The notes beneath the pieces were generated by a model that saw nothing but the letters and a program-made list of their open reading frames with translations, did not search any database and was not told the origin of the DNA. A stretch of DNA of 64,000 nucleotides from Hyalangium ruber. GTDB taxonomy: Bacteria; Myxococcota; Myxococcia; Myxococcales; Myxococcaceae. A program made the position numbers and the translations under genes. The stretch is taken from assembly GCF_034259325.1 (NCBI RefSeq), contig NZ_JAXIVS010000002.1, positions 62,001 through 126,000 of the forward strand, read 5' to 3'. Below, in pieces: positions 10,897 through 20,156 of this stretch. Within the stretch, counting starts at the first letter, position 1; each line of letters opens with the position of its first letter.

Positions 10897-10925
10897 TTCG
10901 TAACCCCCGGTTTTCCCTGCGTCAA
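10897..10925 (-). promoter_or_regulatory. Possible sigma-70 type promoter for gyrA
   Basis: On the minus strand TTGACG (10925-10920, 5 of 6 to the -35 consensus) is followed after 17 nt by TACGAA (10902-10897, 3 of 6 to the -10). This would leave a leader of about 65 nt before the gyrA ATG. The -35 box sits in the loop of the hairpin at 10910-10935. The -10 is poor, so this is tentative. Confidence 0.3.
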
Positions 10926-10935
10926 CAGGGGAAAC
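10910..10935 (-). terminator. Hairpin between TPR gene and gyrA
   Basis: GTTTTCCCTG and CAGGGGAAAC pair at 9 of 10 positions with a 6-nt loop, just downstream of the TPR gene (stop at 10977, minus strand). It may end that transcript before gyrA. There is no U run, so it may equally be a promoter-region palindrome. Confidence 0.35.
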
Positions 10936-10976
10936 AGGGGGGTGTTGGCAGGGCAGCCCGGCCGAGGGGCAGCAGG

Positions 10977-11723
10977 CTAGGCGACGCTCTTGGGACGCAG
11001 GGGGGCGGCGAGCCGCTCCGCCTCGGTTCCAACGGGACCTTCAGGGTCCAACGACTTGGCCTTCTCGAAGGCGGCGAGGGCCGCCTCGCGCTCGCCCTTG
11101 AGCTTGAGGGCCACGCCCACGTTGAGGTGCGCGCCCGCGTTGTCGCGGTCCATCGCCAGGGCCTCGCGGAACAGGGTGAGCGCCTGGTCCACGTCACCGG
11201 ACAGGAGCGCCTCCTTGCCGGCCTGCACGCGCTTTTCAGCGTCGTTGATGAACTCCACCTGGAACACGCTCTTGCCCACCACGTTGGCGATGAGGGCGCG
11301 CAGGATTCCGCCCCAGTAGAACGTGAGGCCCTCGGCGGCGACGACGGCGGCGATGGGCAGGTCGGGCAGCAGTTGCTTGCCCCGGAACTTGAAGCGGACC
11401 TTGGTGTAGCGGCCCTTGTTGGCCCAGTGGACCATCTCGCCCTGGAGCTTCTTCAGGCCCTCTTCCACGCGCTTGGGGTCGATCTCGAAGGGCAGCGCGC
11501 GGCCCTTGTCCACGGGCTCTCCGGCGGGCAGCGCCTTCTGCGCGGGAGGGAGCTCGGCCACGGGCTCGGCCTCCAGAACGGGCGGCTTGGGCGGCGCCAC
11601 CACCTCCGGGGGAACCGCGCGCCGCACGGCCTTGGCCGGAGGTACCGGCGGCCGCTTCGGAGCAGGGGTACGGGAGGGCTTCTTCTTCGCCGGGACCTTG
11701 CCGCGGGGTGCGCTCTTCGCCAT
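10977..11723 (-). CDS. TPR-containing protein with basic Pro/Ala-rich head
   Basis: 248 aa. Residues 1-75 are a low-complexity, Lys/Pro/Ala-rich head, probably disordered. A middle region (about 80-155) is not recognised. The C-terminal part carries about two TPR units ([22 protein letters not shown] and [26 protein letters not shown]), a helical scaffold for protein contacts. No signal peptide is evident. The function is unknown. The adjacent genes (gyrA downstream, small ORF divergent) give no hint. Confidence 0.75.
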   Translation of the reverse strand: MAKSAPRGKVPAKKKPSRTPAPKRPPVPPAKAVRRAVPPEVVAPPKPPVLEAEPVAELPPAQKALPAGEPVDKGRALPFEIDPKRVEEGLKKLQGEMVHWANKGRYTKVRFKFRGKQLLPDLPIAAVVAAEGLTFYWGGILRALIANVVGKSVFQVEFINDAEKRVQAGKEALLSGDVDQALTLFREALAMDRDNAGAHLNVGVALKLKGEREAALAAFEKAKSLDPEGPVGTEAERLAAPLRPKSVA

Positions 11724-11908
11724 GGCTCTACTCTACCCTGGCCTACGCCCCGTGGAGCGCCCCATTGCGCGCGTATTCCCCGAGAGCGGAGCGAGCAGGC
11801 ACGGACTCCGCTCCACCCACGTGGGAATACGTTTCAATGGAGCCCCCCGCTTGCCCTCTCCGCCGTGCGGCCCAACCGTACACAGACACCGCTTCAGGGG
11901 AGGAAGCC

Positions 11909-12112
11909 ATGACCGACAATTCCAAGCTGCGGAAAGGCTACGGAGGCACCAGCGAGCAGCGCCAGCGGGGCCTGCAGGGAGACTCCTTCTCGGAGAACGC
12001 CCCGCGCGAGCCCGAGGAGCTGGACGCGGCGCGCGGGGCTCCCGACAACAGCGGGCACGTGCTCACCGTCCACCCGCTGGAGTCCGATGTGGAGCCCGAG
12101 GGCGGCCGCTGA
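11909..12112 (+). CDS. Small hydrophilic protein, unknown
   Basis: 67 aa, charged and probably unstructured (MTDNSKLRKGYGGTSEQRQ...), with no cysteine or hydrophobic segment. AGGGGAGGAAGCC lies just upstream of the ATG, an excellent ribosome site, which is the main reason to believe it. It runs divergently from the TPR gene and converges on the coiled-coil pair, with stops separated by 1 nt. The function is unknown. Confidence 0.6.
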   Translation: MTDNSKLRKGYGGTSEQRQRGLQGDSFSENAPREPEELDAARGAPDNSGHVLTVHPLESDVEPEGGR

Positions 12113-12113
12113 C

Positions 12114-12302
12114 TCACCCTTCCACCTTCTCGATGCGGGTACGCAGCCGGGTGGCCTCGCGCCGCGCCTCCTCCAGGGCGCGGTGCAGCGCCTTCTGCTC
12201 CCGGGCGTGCGCCGCCCGCTGCTTGTCGAGTTCGGCCCGCGTCTGCCGCAGCTCCGCCTCGACCTGCGCCAGCTTCTCTCGCAGCGCGCGCGCGTCGCTC
12301 AT
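12114..12302 (-). CDS. Short coiled-coil protein, paralogue of the head of its neighbour
   Basis: 62 aa, almost entirely a Leu/Glu/Arg heptad coiled coil beginning MSDARALREKLAQVEAELRQ. Its ATG overlaps the TGA of the upstream gene by 4 nt (ATGA), so it is translationally coupled. The sequence closely parallels the first 60 residues of that neighbour (MSESRALRDRLEKAQAELRR), including the AHAREQKALHRALEEARRE block against HHARERESLGQELEEARRQ. It looks like a partial tandem duplication. The two could form a heterotypic coiled coil. Confidence 0.65.
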   Translation of the reverse strand: MSDARALREKLAQVEAELRQTRAELDKQRAAHAREQKALHRALEEARREATRLRTRIEKVEG

Positions 12303-13285
12303 GGCCAGAGTCCTTCCTGGACCGCCTGGTGCAGCAGCTCGCCCAGCAGCTCCTGCCCCCGGTCCTCGTCCACCAGCGGCAGGCGGAAGCGCGGCATCCG
12401 CATGAAGCGCTCGTCCACCACCACCTGGGGCGCACCCCGCCGCAGCTCCTCCATCACCCGCTGGAGGCTCTCGAACCCCGACAGCCCGCGCCCACTGCCC
12501 AGCCCGCTGAAGCGGGTCTCCAGGGAGAAGGCCGCGCGCACCCCGTCGCCGTAGAGCCATAGGAACTGCTCGATGTGGTCGTGCTTCACCTCCACCATCT
12601 TGCGCACGCGGTCCCCGTCCGCGTCGTAGGTCTCCTCCACCTCGGACTCCACCGTGGTGGTGATTCTCCGGCCGCGAATCAGCAAGCGCAGCTGAGGGTA
12701 GAGCACCCGCTGGCGCTCCTTCCGGGTGCCCTCCAGGTCCACGCCCTCCGCGTCCAGCGTGAACCGCCGGACCGCCATCAGGCCACTGGCCAGGCGGTGT
12801 GGCACCGCGGAGCTCACCGCCATGAAGCCCTCGGCCCGCAGCGCATCCCGCAGGGCCTGGGCCTCCGGGAGCGGCAGCCGTGCCAGCACCGTCGGCAGCA
12901 GCGGCGCGAGGCGGAAGCGCACGTCGACCGGTGAGAGCTTCAGCAGCTCCGCCAGCTTCGGCAGGGCCTCGTTCAGCGAGGCGGGCGATTGGACGAGCGC
13001 GACCAGCGCGGTGCCAGGCCCCGCGGACAGCGCGCGCTCCGGGAGCACCGAGGCCGCCAGCCGGGCCCCCTCTTCATCCGCGCGCAGCGCCCGCTCCCGC
13101 GTCTCCAACAGGGTGAGGCGGCCCCGCAGCTCCAGCACCTGCCGCCGCGCCTCCTCCAGCTCCTGCCCCAGCGACTCGCGCTCGCGCGCATGGTGTACGC
13201 GCAGCTTCTCCAGGTGCTCCTTCGTCCGGCGAAGCTCCGCCTGGGCTTTCTCCAGCCTGTCACGCAGCGCGCGGCTCTCGCTCAT
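12299..13285 (-). CDS. Coiled-coil protein of unknown function
   Basis: 328 aa from the ATG with GGTGGG directly upstream; GTG at 13297 is an alternative. Residues 1-65 are a coiled coil. Residues 95-165 form a Leu/Pro-rich helical segment (SLNEALPKLAELLKLSPVDV...). A C-terminal half, beginning near MAVRRFTLDAEGVDLEG, looks like a beta-rich domain. I do not recognise the family. It is first in a two-gene unit with the short coiled-coil protein, whose sequence copies its head. It has no signal peptide and is probably cytoplasmic. Confidence 0.65.
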   Translation of the reverse strand: MSESRALRDRLEKAQAELRRTKEHLEKLRVHHARERESLGQELEEARRQVLELRGRLTLLETRERALRADEEGARLAASVLPERALSAGPGTALVALVQSPASLNEALPKLAELLKLSPVDVRFRLAPLLPTVLARLPLPEAQALRDALRAEGFMAVSSAVPHRLASGLMAVRRFTLDAEGVDLEGTRKERQRVLYPQLRLLIRGRRITTTVESEVEETYDADGDRVRKMVEVKHDHIEQFLWLYGDGVRAAFSLETRFSGLGSGRGLSGFESLQRVMEELRRGAPQVVVDERFMRMPRFRLPLVDEDRGQELLGELLHQAVQEGLWP

Positions 13286-13328
13286 CCCACCCCGCACCCT
13301 ATCGCGACTCCGCCTGCCTCGCGGCGCC

Positions 13329-14132
13329 TCAGCCGAGCACGGCGATGAGCTGTCGGCACTGGGCGATCAGCTCCCCGTCCTCGCTCCACAGCTCCTGGAA
13401 GTCCTCCGCGAAGCCCTCGCTCGCCCACCGGGAATAGCCCGTGCGCAGGTACTGCGCGCCCGCCCGTTCACCGGGCCGGGGCAGCGCGTGGAAGAAATGC
13501 ACCGTGAAGTCCACGCTGGCCACCGGGCGCACCTCCTCCATCGTCGCCAGCACCGAGGGCGGGTACGCGTCCAGCAGCCCCACGCAGAGCGCCGCGTCCA
13601 GCACCAGCGCCGGCCCCTTGGGGCGAATCCATCCTCCCGTGCGCGGCTCTCCGCCGGAGTACGGCGCCGCGCCCACGCAGAAGCGGTACTCGAAGAACTG
13701 GCAGAAGGTGGGCATCGGCACGTCCTCGGGCACCGGCGCCACCTGCTCGGGGGCCGGCACCTGGGGCCGCTTCGCGTCGAGGTAAACGGGCGTTCCCGCG
13801 CGCGGAATGCCGAAGGTGGCGCTCGCCACCGCCACCACGCCCGAGGCGTTCTCCACCCGCGCCGTGGCGTGGGTGACGAGCTTGCCCGCGCGCTCCACGC
13901 GCACCTGCAGCCCCGCCTCGCCCTCCACCGCGGGCGCGCAGAAGTGCAAGGTGAAGGAGCGCACCGGCCGCCGCGCATCCGCCACCGTGTGCTCGAGCGC
14001 GCGCATCAACTGTCCCCCCACCACGCCCCCGTAGGCCCCGCGGCCCTGGTACCAGGGCGCGTCGAAGCGGGTGCGGTAGCGCCCCTCTCCCAGAGGCGTG
14101 ACGTGGGTGGCGGCGAGGAACGGTGCGGTCAT
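13329..14132 (-). CDS. Acyl-CoA thioesterase family protein (double hotdog)
   Basis: 267 aa. The pattern YQGRGAYGGVVGGQLMRALEHTV near the N-terminus and the second-half VASVDFTVHFFHALPRPGERAG are typical of the two-hotdog acyl-CoA thioesterase superfamily (TesB-like / 4HBT_3). These hydrolyse acyl-CoA to free acid and CoA. The exact substrate cannot be read from sequence. The chosen ATG removes about 55 non-conserved upstream residues of the open frame. Its neighbours are unrelated. Confidence 0.75.
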   Translation of the reverse strand: MTAPFLAATHVTPLGEGRYRTRFDAPWYQGRGAYGGVVGGQLMRALEHTVADARRPVRSFTLHFCAPAVEGEAGLQVRVERAGKLVTHATARVENASGVVAVASATFGIPRAGTPVYLDAKRPQVPAPEQVAPVPEDVPMPTFCQFFEYRFCVGAAPYSGGEPRTGGWIRPKGPALVLDAALCVGLLDAYPPSVLATMEEVRPVASVDFTVHFFHALPRPGERAGAQYLRTGYSRWASEGFAEDFQELWSEDGELIAQCRQLIAVLG

Positions 14133-14164
14133 GGCGCGCCGCACCCTACCAGCATGACTTGCGC

Positions 14165-15901
14165 TCAGGCGCCCGAAGGCGCGGGCCCCTCCTGGAGCCG
14201 GAGCGGCAGTTCCACGGTGAAGAGGGAGCCTCGCCCGGGCTCGCTCTCCACGTGGATGTGGCCTCCCATGGCGTCGACGATCTGCTTGACGATCCACAGC
14301 CCGAGCCCGAAGCCGCCGTAATGGCGCTCGCTGGCCAGCCGCTCGAAGCGCTGGAAGAGCCGCGCCTGGCTCTCCGGAGCGATACCAATGCCCTCATCCC
14401 GCACGGCCATGCGCGCCATCCGCGCGTCCGCTTCGACACGGACCTCGATGGGGCGCCCGCGCCCGTACTTGATGGCGTTGGACACCAGGTTCTGGAGCAC
14501 CTGCTCCATGCGCAGCCGGTCCCAGTACCCCATCACCGTCTCGGGCATCTCCAGGCGCAGCTCGCAGCCGGCGCGCGCCAGGTCATCCGAGAAGCGCGGG
14601 GCGAGCTCCCTGGCGAGCAAGACGAGGTCCACGTCCTCGCACTCCAGGTGGAGCTTGCCTTCACTGATGCGCGACACATCCAGCAGCTCGCGGACGAGCC
14701 TGGACAGCCGCACCACCTGCCGCTGCACCGACTGGAGCTTCGCATCGACGGTGTCCAGGGGCAGCGGGCCCTGAGCCGCCCGCTTCAGCGCCCGCTGCAG
14801 GGCCTGCACGTTCAGGTTGAGCGAGGTGAGCGGCGTGTTCAGCTCGTGGGAGGCAACCGAGAGGAACGAGTCACGCGCCCGGATGGCCTCCTGCGCCTGC
14901 TTGTAGAGCAGACCATTGTCCAGGGAGGTGGCCGCGCGCCGGGCCAGGTCCTGCGCCAGGCGCAGGTCCTCCGAGGTGTAGCGGCGCAGGGTGTCCCCAT
15001 AGACGAGCGTGAGCGCCCCCAGCGTCCGGCCCCGGTTGTTCAAGGGCACGATGAGGCACGAGCGCAGCCCGAGCTCCCGGGTGTCCCTGCGCTGCACGGG
15101 GTCGGGGATCGACTCGATCATCGCGTCGGTCAGCTCGGGAATGAACTCCGGGAGGCCCGTGCGCAGCACCTTGCCGATGCCCCCTGGCTCGTCGAGGCTG
15201 ACCGGATACTTCTCGTGGAACGCGGTGGCCTGGGCGATGCGCTCCGGCTGGATGTGGTCCAGGGCCACGCGCCGCACCCGCCCCTCGGGGGTGAGCACGT
15301 CCACCGCGCACCAGTCGCCCAGCGTGGGGATGCTCAGCCGCGTCAGGGACTGGAGGATCTCATCATGGTCCAGCGAGGAGGCCAGCAGCTCACTGGCCCG
15401 GGCCAGGAAGGCCGCGCGCTGCTCGGCGCGCCGCGTCTCCTCGAACAAGCGCTCGGTGTGGGCCGAGTACTCCGAGCGCTCGATTTCGATCCACTTCTGC
15501 GCGGTGATGTCCCGGCAGAAGACATGGATGCGGTCCCCGCTGAGGAACAGGCGGTTGGCGAACCAGCGGTTGTGCTCCGCGACGTGGTGTTCGAACTCCT
15601 CGGCGCGCCCGGTCTGGACGAGCCGCAGGAAGGCCTGCTCGAAGGGTCCCTGCCGCGCTTCCGGAAAAACGTCCCACAGGACGCGGCCCAGCATCTCCTG
15701 TCGCCCCTTACCGAAGAGCCGCTCGGTGGCGGCGTTGAGGTAGAGGTAGGTCCCATCGCGCAGGAAGACGGCGACGCTCTCCTCCATCTGGTCATACAGC
15801 GCGACATCGATGCCGCTCAGGCCACCGCCACTCGGAGTGCCTTCGGTCAGGCTCGACAGGGTCGGAAGCTCGTTCACGCGTGGTGTGCTGGAAAGCGACA
15901 T
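14165..15901 (-). CDS. PAS-GAF sensor histidine kinase
   Basis: 578 aa. The ATG at 15901 is preceded by GGGAGAGG; a further 14 codons of open frame upstream are unlikely to be used. It has a PAS domain (about 35-140, ending VFCRDITAQKW), a linking helix, a GAF domain (about 165-335, with SCLIVPLNNRGRTLGALTLVYG), a HisKA with SVASHELNTPLTSL (H352) and a HATPase (NLVSNAIKYG, GFGLGLWIVKQIV). It is soluble, with no membrane segment. It is an orphan kinase with no regulator next to it. Confidence 0.9.
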   Translation of the reverse strand: MSLSSTPRVNELPTLSSLTEGTPSGGGLSGIDVALYDQMEESVAVFLRDGTYLYLNAATERLFGKGRQEMLGRVLWDVFPEARQGPFEQAFLRLVQTGRAEEFEHHVAEHNRWFANRLFLSGDRIHVFCRDITAQKWIEIERSEYSAHTERLFEETRRAEQRAAFLARASELLASSLDHDEILQSLTRLSIPTLGDWCAVDVLTPEGRVRRVALDHIQPERIAQATAFHEKYPVSLDEPGGIGKVLRTGLPEFIPELTDAMIESIPDPVQRRDTRELGLRSCLIVPLNNRGRTLGALTLVYGDTLRRYTSEDLRLAQDLARRAATSLDNGLLYKQAQEAIRARDSFLSVASHELNTPLTSLNLNVQALQRALKRAAQGPLPLDTVDAKLQSVQRQVVRLSRLVRELLDVSRISEGKLHLECEDVDLVLLARELAPRFSDDLARAGCELRLEMPETVMGYWDRLRMEQVLQNLVSNAIKYGRGRPIEVRVEADARMARMAVRDEGIGIAPESQARLFQRFERLASERHYGGFGLGLWIVKQIVDAMGGHIHVESEPGRGSLFTVELPLRLQEGPAPSGA

Positions 15902-16058
15902 GGCCTCTCCCAACCGACCCTTGAGGCACCCATGCACCCCCACGCCTCAGAGCAAGAGCAAGCTGGACATCCTGCTTCAGCACGGCAGCGGCGCCAGCCT
16001 GATCCAAAGGACAATCACCGCCCGAGTGTTCGTCAGCGTACAGGCCCGAGGTACCCTT

Positions 16059-16733
16059 TCAGCCAGGCAGCCGCCAGTCGATGGGCTGCTGGCCGCGCAG
16101 CATGAGCGCCTCGTTGATGCGGCTGAAGGGGTGGCTGCCAAAGAAGCCCCCCGCCGCTGACAGCGGGGAGGGGTGCGCCGACTCGATGATGACGTGTCGC
16201 GCCGTGTCGATGAGCTTCTTCTTCTTGCGCGCGTAGTTGCCCCACAGCAGGAACACGACCTGCTCGGGCCGAGTGCCCACCGCGTGGATGACGGCGTCGG
16301 TGAAGGCCTCCCAGCCCTGGCCCGCGTGGCTGTTGGGCTCCGAGGCGCGCACTGTCAGCACGGCGTTGAGCAGGAGCACCCCCTGCCGCGCCCACGGGAC
16401 CAGCGAGCCGCTCGCGGGCGGGGGCAGGCCCAGATCCGCCTGCAGCTCCTTGAAGATGTTCACCAGCGAGGGCGGCGAGGGCACTCCGGGCTGTACCGAG
16501 AACGCCAGCCCGTGCGCCTGTCCCGGCCCGTGGTACGGGTCCTGGCCCAGCACCAGCACCCGCACCCGCTCGTACGGCGTGAGCCGGAACGCCGAGAAGA
16601 GATCCGCCTCCGAGGGGTAGACGGTGTGCTGCTGGCGCTCCTCGGCCACGAAGCGCTCCAGCACCTGGAATGACGGCGCCGCCAGCGCCTCCGTCAGCAC
16701 CTCGCGCCAGTCGGCTGGCAGGTTCTCCCGCAT
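16059..16733 (-). CDS. ung: Uracil-DNA glycosylase
   Basis: 224 aa, the size of E. coli Ung (229). It carries the catalytic water-activating loop GQDPYHG (D65), the LLLNAVLTV segment and the minor-groove loop HPSPLSA (H187). It removes uracil from DNA to start base-excision repair. The ATG at 16733 has GGGAGGG upstream; a longer in-frame start at 16760 is less likely. It is divergent from the chromate-type transporter. Confidence 0.96.
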   Translation of the reverse strand: MRENLPADWREVLTEALAAPSFQVLERFVAEERQQHTVYPSEADLFSAFRLTPYERVRVLVLGQDPYHGPGQAHGLAFSVQPGVPSPPSLVNIFKELQADLGLPPPASGSLVPWARQGVLLLNAVLTVRASEPNSHAGQGWEAFTDAVIHAVGTRPEQVVFLLWGNYARKKKKLIDTARHVIIESAHPSPLSAAGGFFGSHPFSRINEALMLRGQQPIDWRLPG

Positions 16734-16834
16734 GCGCCCTCCCTTACGCGTCACATTCAAGCATGCCTACGTGGCGGGTTGGGTGGAAAGTGGAGCAGCG
16801 TTGGCTGGCGGGCATTGGAGCGCGGAGCGTATAT

Positions 16835-18073
16835 GTGGACACCGTGGATTCCTCCGAGGCTCCCGCCTCCCTCGAGCCTGAGCCGCGCGTCCCCGCCGAG
16901 CCCCTGCCGCGCCTCTTCTGGCGCTTCCTGCGCTTTGGCCTGCTGGCCTGGGGTGGCCCCATCGCGCAGATCGCCATGATTCGCCAGGAGCTCGTCGAGG
17001 AGGAGAAGTGGGTCAGCCCCGCCCACTTCAACCGCACCCTGGCCCTCTATCAGATCCTCCCCGGCCCCGAGGCGCATGAGTTGTGTGTGTACTTCGGCAT
17101 GCTCGCCCGGGGCCGCGTGGGCGGACTGCTGGCCGGCCTGGGCTTCATGCTCCCGGGCCTGCTGCTCATGCTCCTGTGCTCGTGGCTCTATGTCCGTGTA
17201 GGGCTCGACTCGCCCTGGGTCCGGGCCGCGTTCACCACCGTGCAGGCCGCCGTCGCCGCCCTCATCGTCCGCGCCGTCCACCGCATCGGCGGCCATGCCT
17301 TCACCCGCCGCTCCCTGCTCGTCATCGCCCTGCTCGCCGCGGTGGCCCAGCTCGTGGGCGTTCCGTTCTTCCTCACGCTCGCCTGGGCGGGCCTGACCGC
17401 CGTGCTCCTCCACGCCGGCTCGCGCGGGGCGGCCGTGGCGCTCACCGCCGGGTGCGCTCTCGCCGCCGGCCTCCTTCTCACCTTCGTGTCGCCCGAGAGC
17501 GCCGCGCCGCTCGCCGCTTCCCCCGCTGGAGCGCCGCAAGGCGTCCTCTCCCTGCTGGGCTCCGGGCTGCGCACCGGCCTGCTCACCTTTGGGGGCGCCT
17601 ATACGGCGATTCCGTTCCTCCAGCGGGACGCGGTGGCGCGCGGCGGGTGGATGACCGATGCGCAGTTCCTCGACGGGCTGGCCCTGGGCGGGGTGCTGCC
17701 CGCGCCGCTCATCATCTTCGGCACCTTCGTGGGCTACCTCGGCGGTGGCCTGCCCGGCGCGCTGGCCATGACCGCGGGCATCTTCGCTCCCGCGTTTGGC
17801 ATGACACTGCTGGCTCACCACCCGCTGGAGCGACTGGTACACCACCCGCGCGCCCGCATCCTGCTCGACGGCGTCACCGCCGGCGTCGTGGGTCTGATTG
17901 GCGGCACCGCACTGCCCCTGCTGCGTGCCGCCGTGGACGATGTGCCCACCGGGCTCGTCTTCGCCGGCGCCCTGGTCGTCCTCTTCCGCGCCAAGGCCCG
18001 GCTGGCGCCCATGGCCGTGCTCGCGGCGGCGGCCCTCGTGGGCCTGGGGGTACACGCATTCAGTGGGATGTAG
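16835..18073 (+). CDS. chrA: Chromate (CHR) family ion transporter, two-domain form
   Basis: 412 aa from the GTG at 16835, which has GGAG 7 nt upstream. Two homologous halves are visible: the first with FGLLAWGGPIAQIAMIRQE, WVSPAHF and LPGPEAHELCVYFG, the second with LLTFGGAYTAIPFLQRDAV, GWMTDAQFLDGLALG and FVGYLGG. Both carry the CHR motifs, with about 10 hydrophobic segments in the inner membrane. Members of the long-chain family export chromate or related oxyanions; the real substrate here is not shown. It is a single gene, divergent from ung. Confidence 0.88.
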   Translation: MDTVDSSEAPASLEPEPRVPAEPLPRLFWRFLRFGLLAWGGPIAQIAMIRQELVEEEKWVSPAHFNRTLALYQILPGPEAHELCVYFGMLARGRVGGLLAGLGFMLPGLLLMLLCSWLYVRVGLDSPWVRAAFTTVQAAVAALIVRAVHRIGGHAFTRRSLLVIALLAAVAQLVGVPFFLTLAWAGLTAVLLHAGSRGAAVALTAGCALAAGLLLTFVSPESAAPLAASPAGAPQGVLSLLGSGLRTGLLTFGGAYTAIPFLQRDAVARGGWMTDAQFLDGLALGGVLPAPLIIFGTFVGYLGGGLPGALAMTAGIFAPAFGMTLLAHHPLERLVHHPRARILLDGVTAGVVGLIGGTALPLLRAAVDDVPTGLVFAGALVVLFRAKARLAPMAVLAAAALVGLGVHAFSGM

Positions 18074-18151
18074 GTCGGTTCCCTAGCAGCCAGGGGACCG
18101 TGGGCGGGTTCTTGGGTTCATGGCACCGCTCGCGCTAGCCTTGGTCCCGCC

Positions 18152-19981
18152 ATGTCGATGTATTCCGAGTCACTCCGCGCCTTCCTGAAACCGGTCCTCC
18201 AGTACCTGGACGACCCGTCGGTGTCGGAGATCATGATCAATGGGCCCACGGACATCTGGATCGAGCGCAAGGGCCGCGTCTTCAAGACCGATGCCGCCTT
18301 CTCCGAGGAAGGTCTGCTCGGCGCCGCGCGCAACATGGCCCAGTTCGTCGGCCGCGTGCTCAGCGACGAGCGGCCCCGCCTCGACGCGCGCCTCCCCGAC
18401 GGCAGCCGTATCCACGTCGTCATCCCGCCGATTGCCCGCAAGGGCACCACCATCTCGATCCGCAAGTTCTTCAAGGACAAGCTGACGATCGACGCGCTCA
18501 TCAAATACAAGTCGATGACGCCGCAGATGGCCCGCATCATCGACGCCGGCATCCACACCAAGCTCAACATGCTGGTGTCCGGCGGTACCGGCTCGGGCAA
18601 GACGACGCTGCTCAACATCGTCTCCTCGCTCATCCCCGACGACGAGCGCATCCTCACCATCGAGGACTCGGCCGAGCTCCAGCTCAACCAGTCCCACCTG
18701 GTGCCCTTCGAGAGCCGGCCTCCGGACAAGTTCGGCAAGGGCGGCGTGGACATGGGAGACCTGCTCCACTCGGCCCTGCGTCTGCGTCCCGACCGAATCG
18801 TGGTGGGCGAGGTGCGCGGCGGCGAGGCCTTCTACCTCATGCAGGCGATGAACACCGGCCACGGCGGCTCGCTGGCCACCTGCCACGCCAACACCCCCAC
18901 CGACACCCTGCGCCGCATCGAGTCGCTGTGCCTCATGTCCGCCGTGGAACTGCCCATGGTGGCCGTGCGCGCCCAGGTGGCGAGCGCCATCAACTTCATC
19001 ATCTGCTGCGAGCGTCTCCACGACGGTAGCCGCAAGACGATTGCCCTGTCCGAGGTGCTGCCCCTCAACGAGAAGGGCGACTACCGCACCCAGGACATCT
19101 TCGTCTTCACCCCCGTGAGCAAGGACGAGGACGGCCACATCCTCGGCTACCACGCGCCCACCGGCATCATCCCCACCTTCGTCGGCAAGGCGCGCGCGTA
19201 CGGCTTCACCGACCTGGACGAGAGCTTCTTCGACCCGGCCACCTATGGCGTGCCGCCGCCGCCCACCTTCCAGGTGGGCTCGACGTACGAGGTGCGCTGG
19301 GCCCCCTCGCTCAAGCACCGCCAGGAGGGCCGGCCCGACCCCGCCGAGTACAAGAAGAACTGGATCGACTTCGAGAAGAAGCTCCAGGAGGAGGCGCGCC
19401 AGTCCAAGGAGGGCCAGCCACCCGCGGCGCTCCCGGCCTCGCCGCCCGTGCAGGTGCAGGTGCCCGCGAGCCTCCCCGCCGGCATGGCCAAGCCCGCTCC
19501 GGCTCCCGCCGCCGCCAAGCCCGCTCCGGCCCCTGTCGCCGCCAAGCCCGCCGCCAAGCCCTCGGCCGATGCCCTCTCCGACGAGGACAAGACGCCGCCG
19601 CCCACCCGCAACCCCTTCGCCCGCGCCGCCTCCGAAGAGGACGAGCTCGAGGCCCCGCCCGACGAGGTGCCCACCAACGCGGGCGTGCTTCCCAAGGACG
19701 AGCCCCGGGTCGAGGTGGCCGAGGATCTGCTCGCGGAGGCCGTCCCCGCGCGAGGCGCGACCTCGACTCCGCCGCGCCGCCCCATGCCCCCCGCCGCGGC
19801 CCCGCGCCCGTCCAACCCCTCCGCCAACGCCGTGCGCCCGGCCAACGCCGTGCCCCCGCGCCGACCCGGCACCCCTCCCGCTTCCGCCGCGCGCCCGGCC
19901 GCCGACGCGGAAGATGCTGAGAGCTCCAACAATGGGGAGAAGACGCAGATCCGCTCCACGCCCGAGCGGCCGCGCCGCTGA
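18152..19981 (+). CDS. CpaF/TadA-type secretion ATPase with long C-terminal tail
   Basis: 609 aa. Residues about 1-400 are a type II/IV secretion ATPase of the CpaF/VirB11 group: Walker A GGTGSGKTT (144-152), acidic box ILTIEDSAELQL, Walker B RIVVGEVRGGE and the histidine box TGHGGSLATCHA. Such hexameric ATPases power Tad pilus assembly or protein export at the inner membrane. Residues about 400-609 are an Ala/Pro-rich, acidic, disordered tail, absent from ordinary CpaF. No other tad gene is next to it, so it is an orphan. Two tandem Met codons (M1, M3) make the start slightly uncertain. Confidence 0.9.
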   Translation: MSMYSESLRAFLKPVLQYLDDPSVSEIMINGPTDIWIERKGRVFKTDAAFSEEGLLGAARNMAQFVGRVLSDERPRLDARLPDGSRIHVVIPPIARKGTTISIRKFFKDKLTIDALIKYKSMTPQMARIIDAGIHTKLNMLVSGGTGSGKTTLLNIVSSLIPDDERILTIEDSAELQLNQSHLVPFESRPPDKFGKGGVDMGDLLHSALRLRPDRIVVGEVRGGEAFYLMQAMNTGHGGSLATCHANTPTDTLRRIESLCLMSAVELPMVAVRAQVASAINFIICCERLHDGSRKTIALSEVLPLNEKGDYRTQDIFVFTPVSKDEDGHILGYHAPTGIIPTFVGKARAYGFTDLDESFFDPATYGVPPPPTFQVGSTYEVRWAPSLKHRQEGRPDPAEYKKNWIDFEKKLQEEARQSKEGQPPAALPASPPVQVQVPASLPAGMAKPAPAPAAAKPAPAPVAAKPAAKPSADALSDEDKTPPPTRNPFARAASEEDELEAPPDEVPTNAGVLPKDEPRVEVAEDLLAEAVPARGATSTPPRRPMPPAAAPRPSNPSANAVRPANAVPPRRPGTPPASAARPAADAEDAESSNNGEKTQIRSTPERPRR

Positions 19982-20156
19982 GCGCCGCGCCCGCCTTTCC
20001 CTTTCGGAGTGGGGGGTTGTCCTACCACCCTGGAGGGTAGCTGCCCTCGAAAGAGGTCCCGCGAAACGGTACGGCGAGTGCGTGTGGAGTGTCCGGCCCG
20101 CATAAGAGGAGCGTCGCGGCCTTGCTCCGAGGGCAGCATGAGGAGAAAGTCACCTC

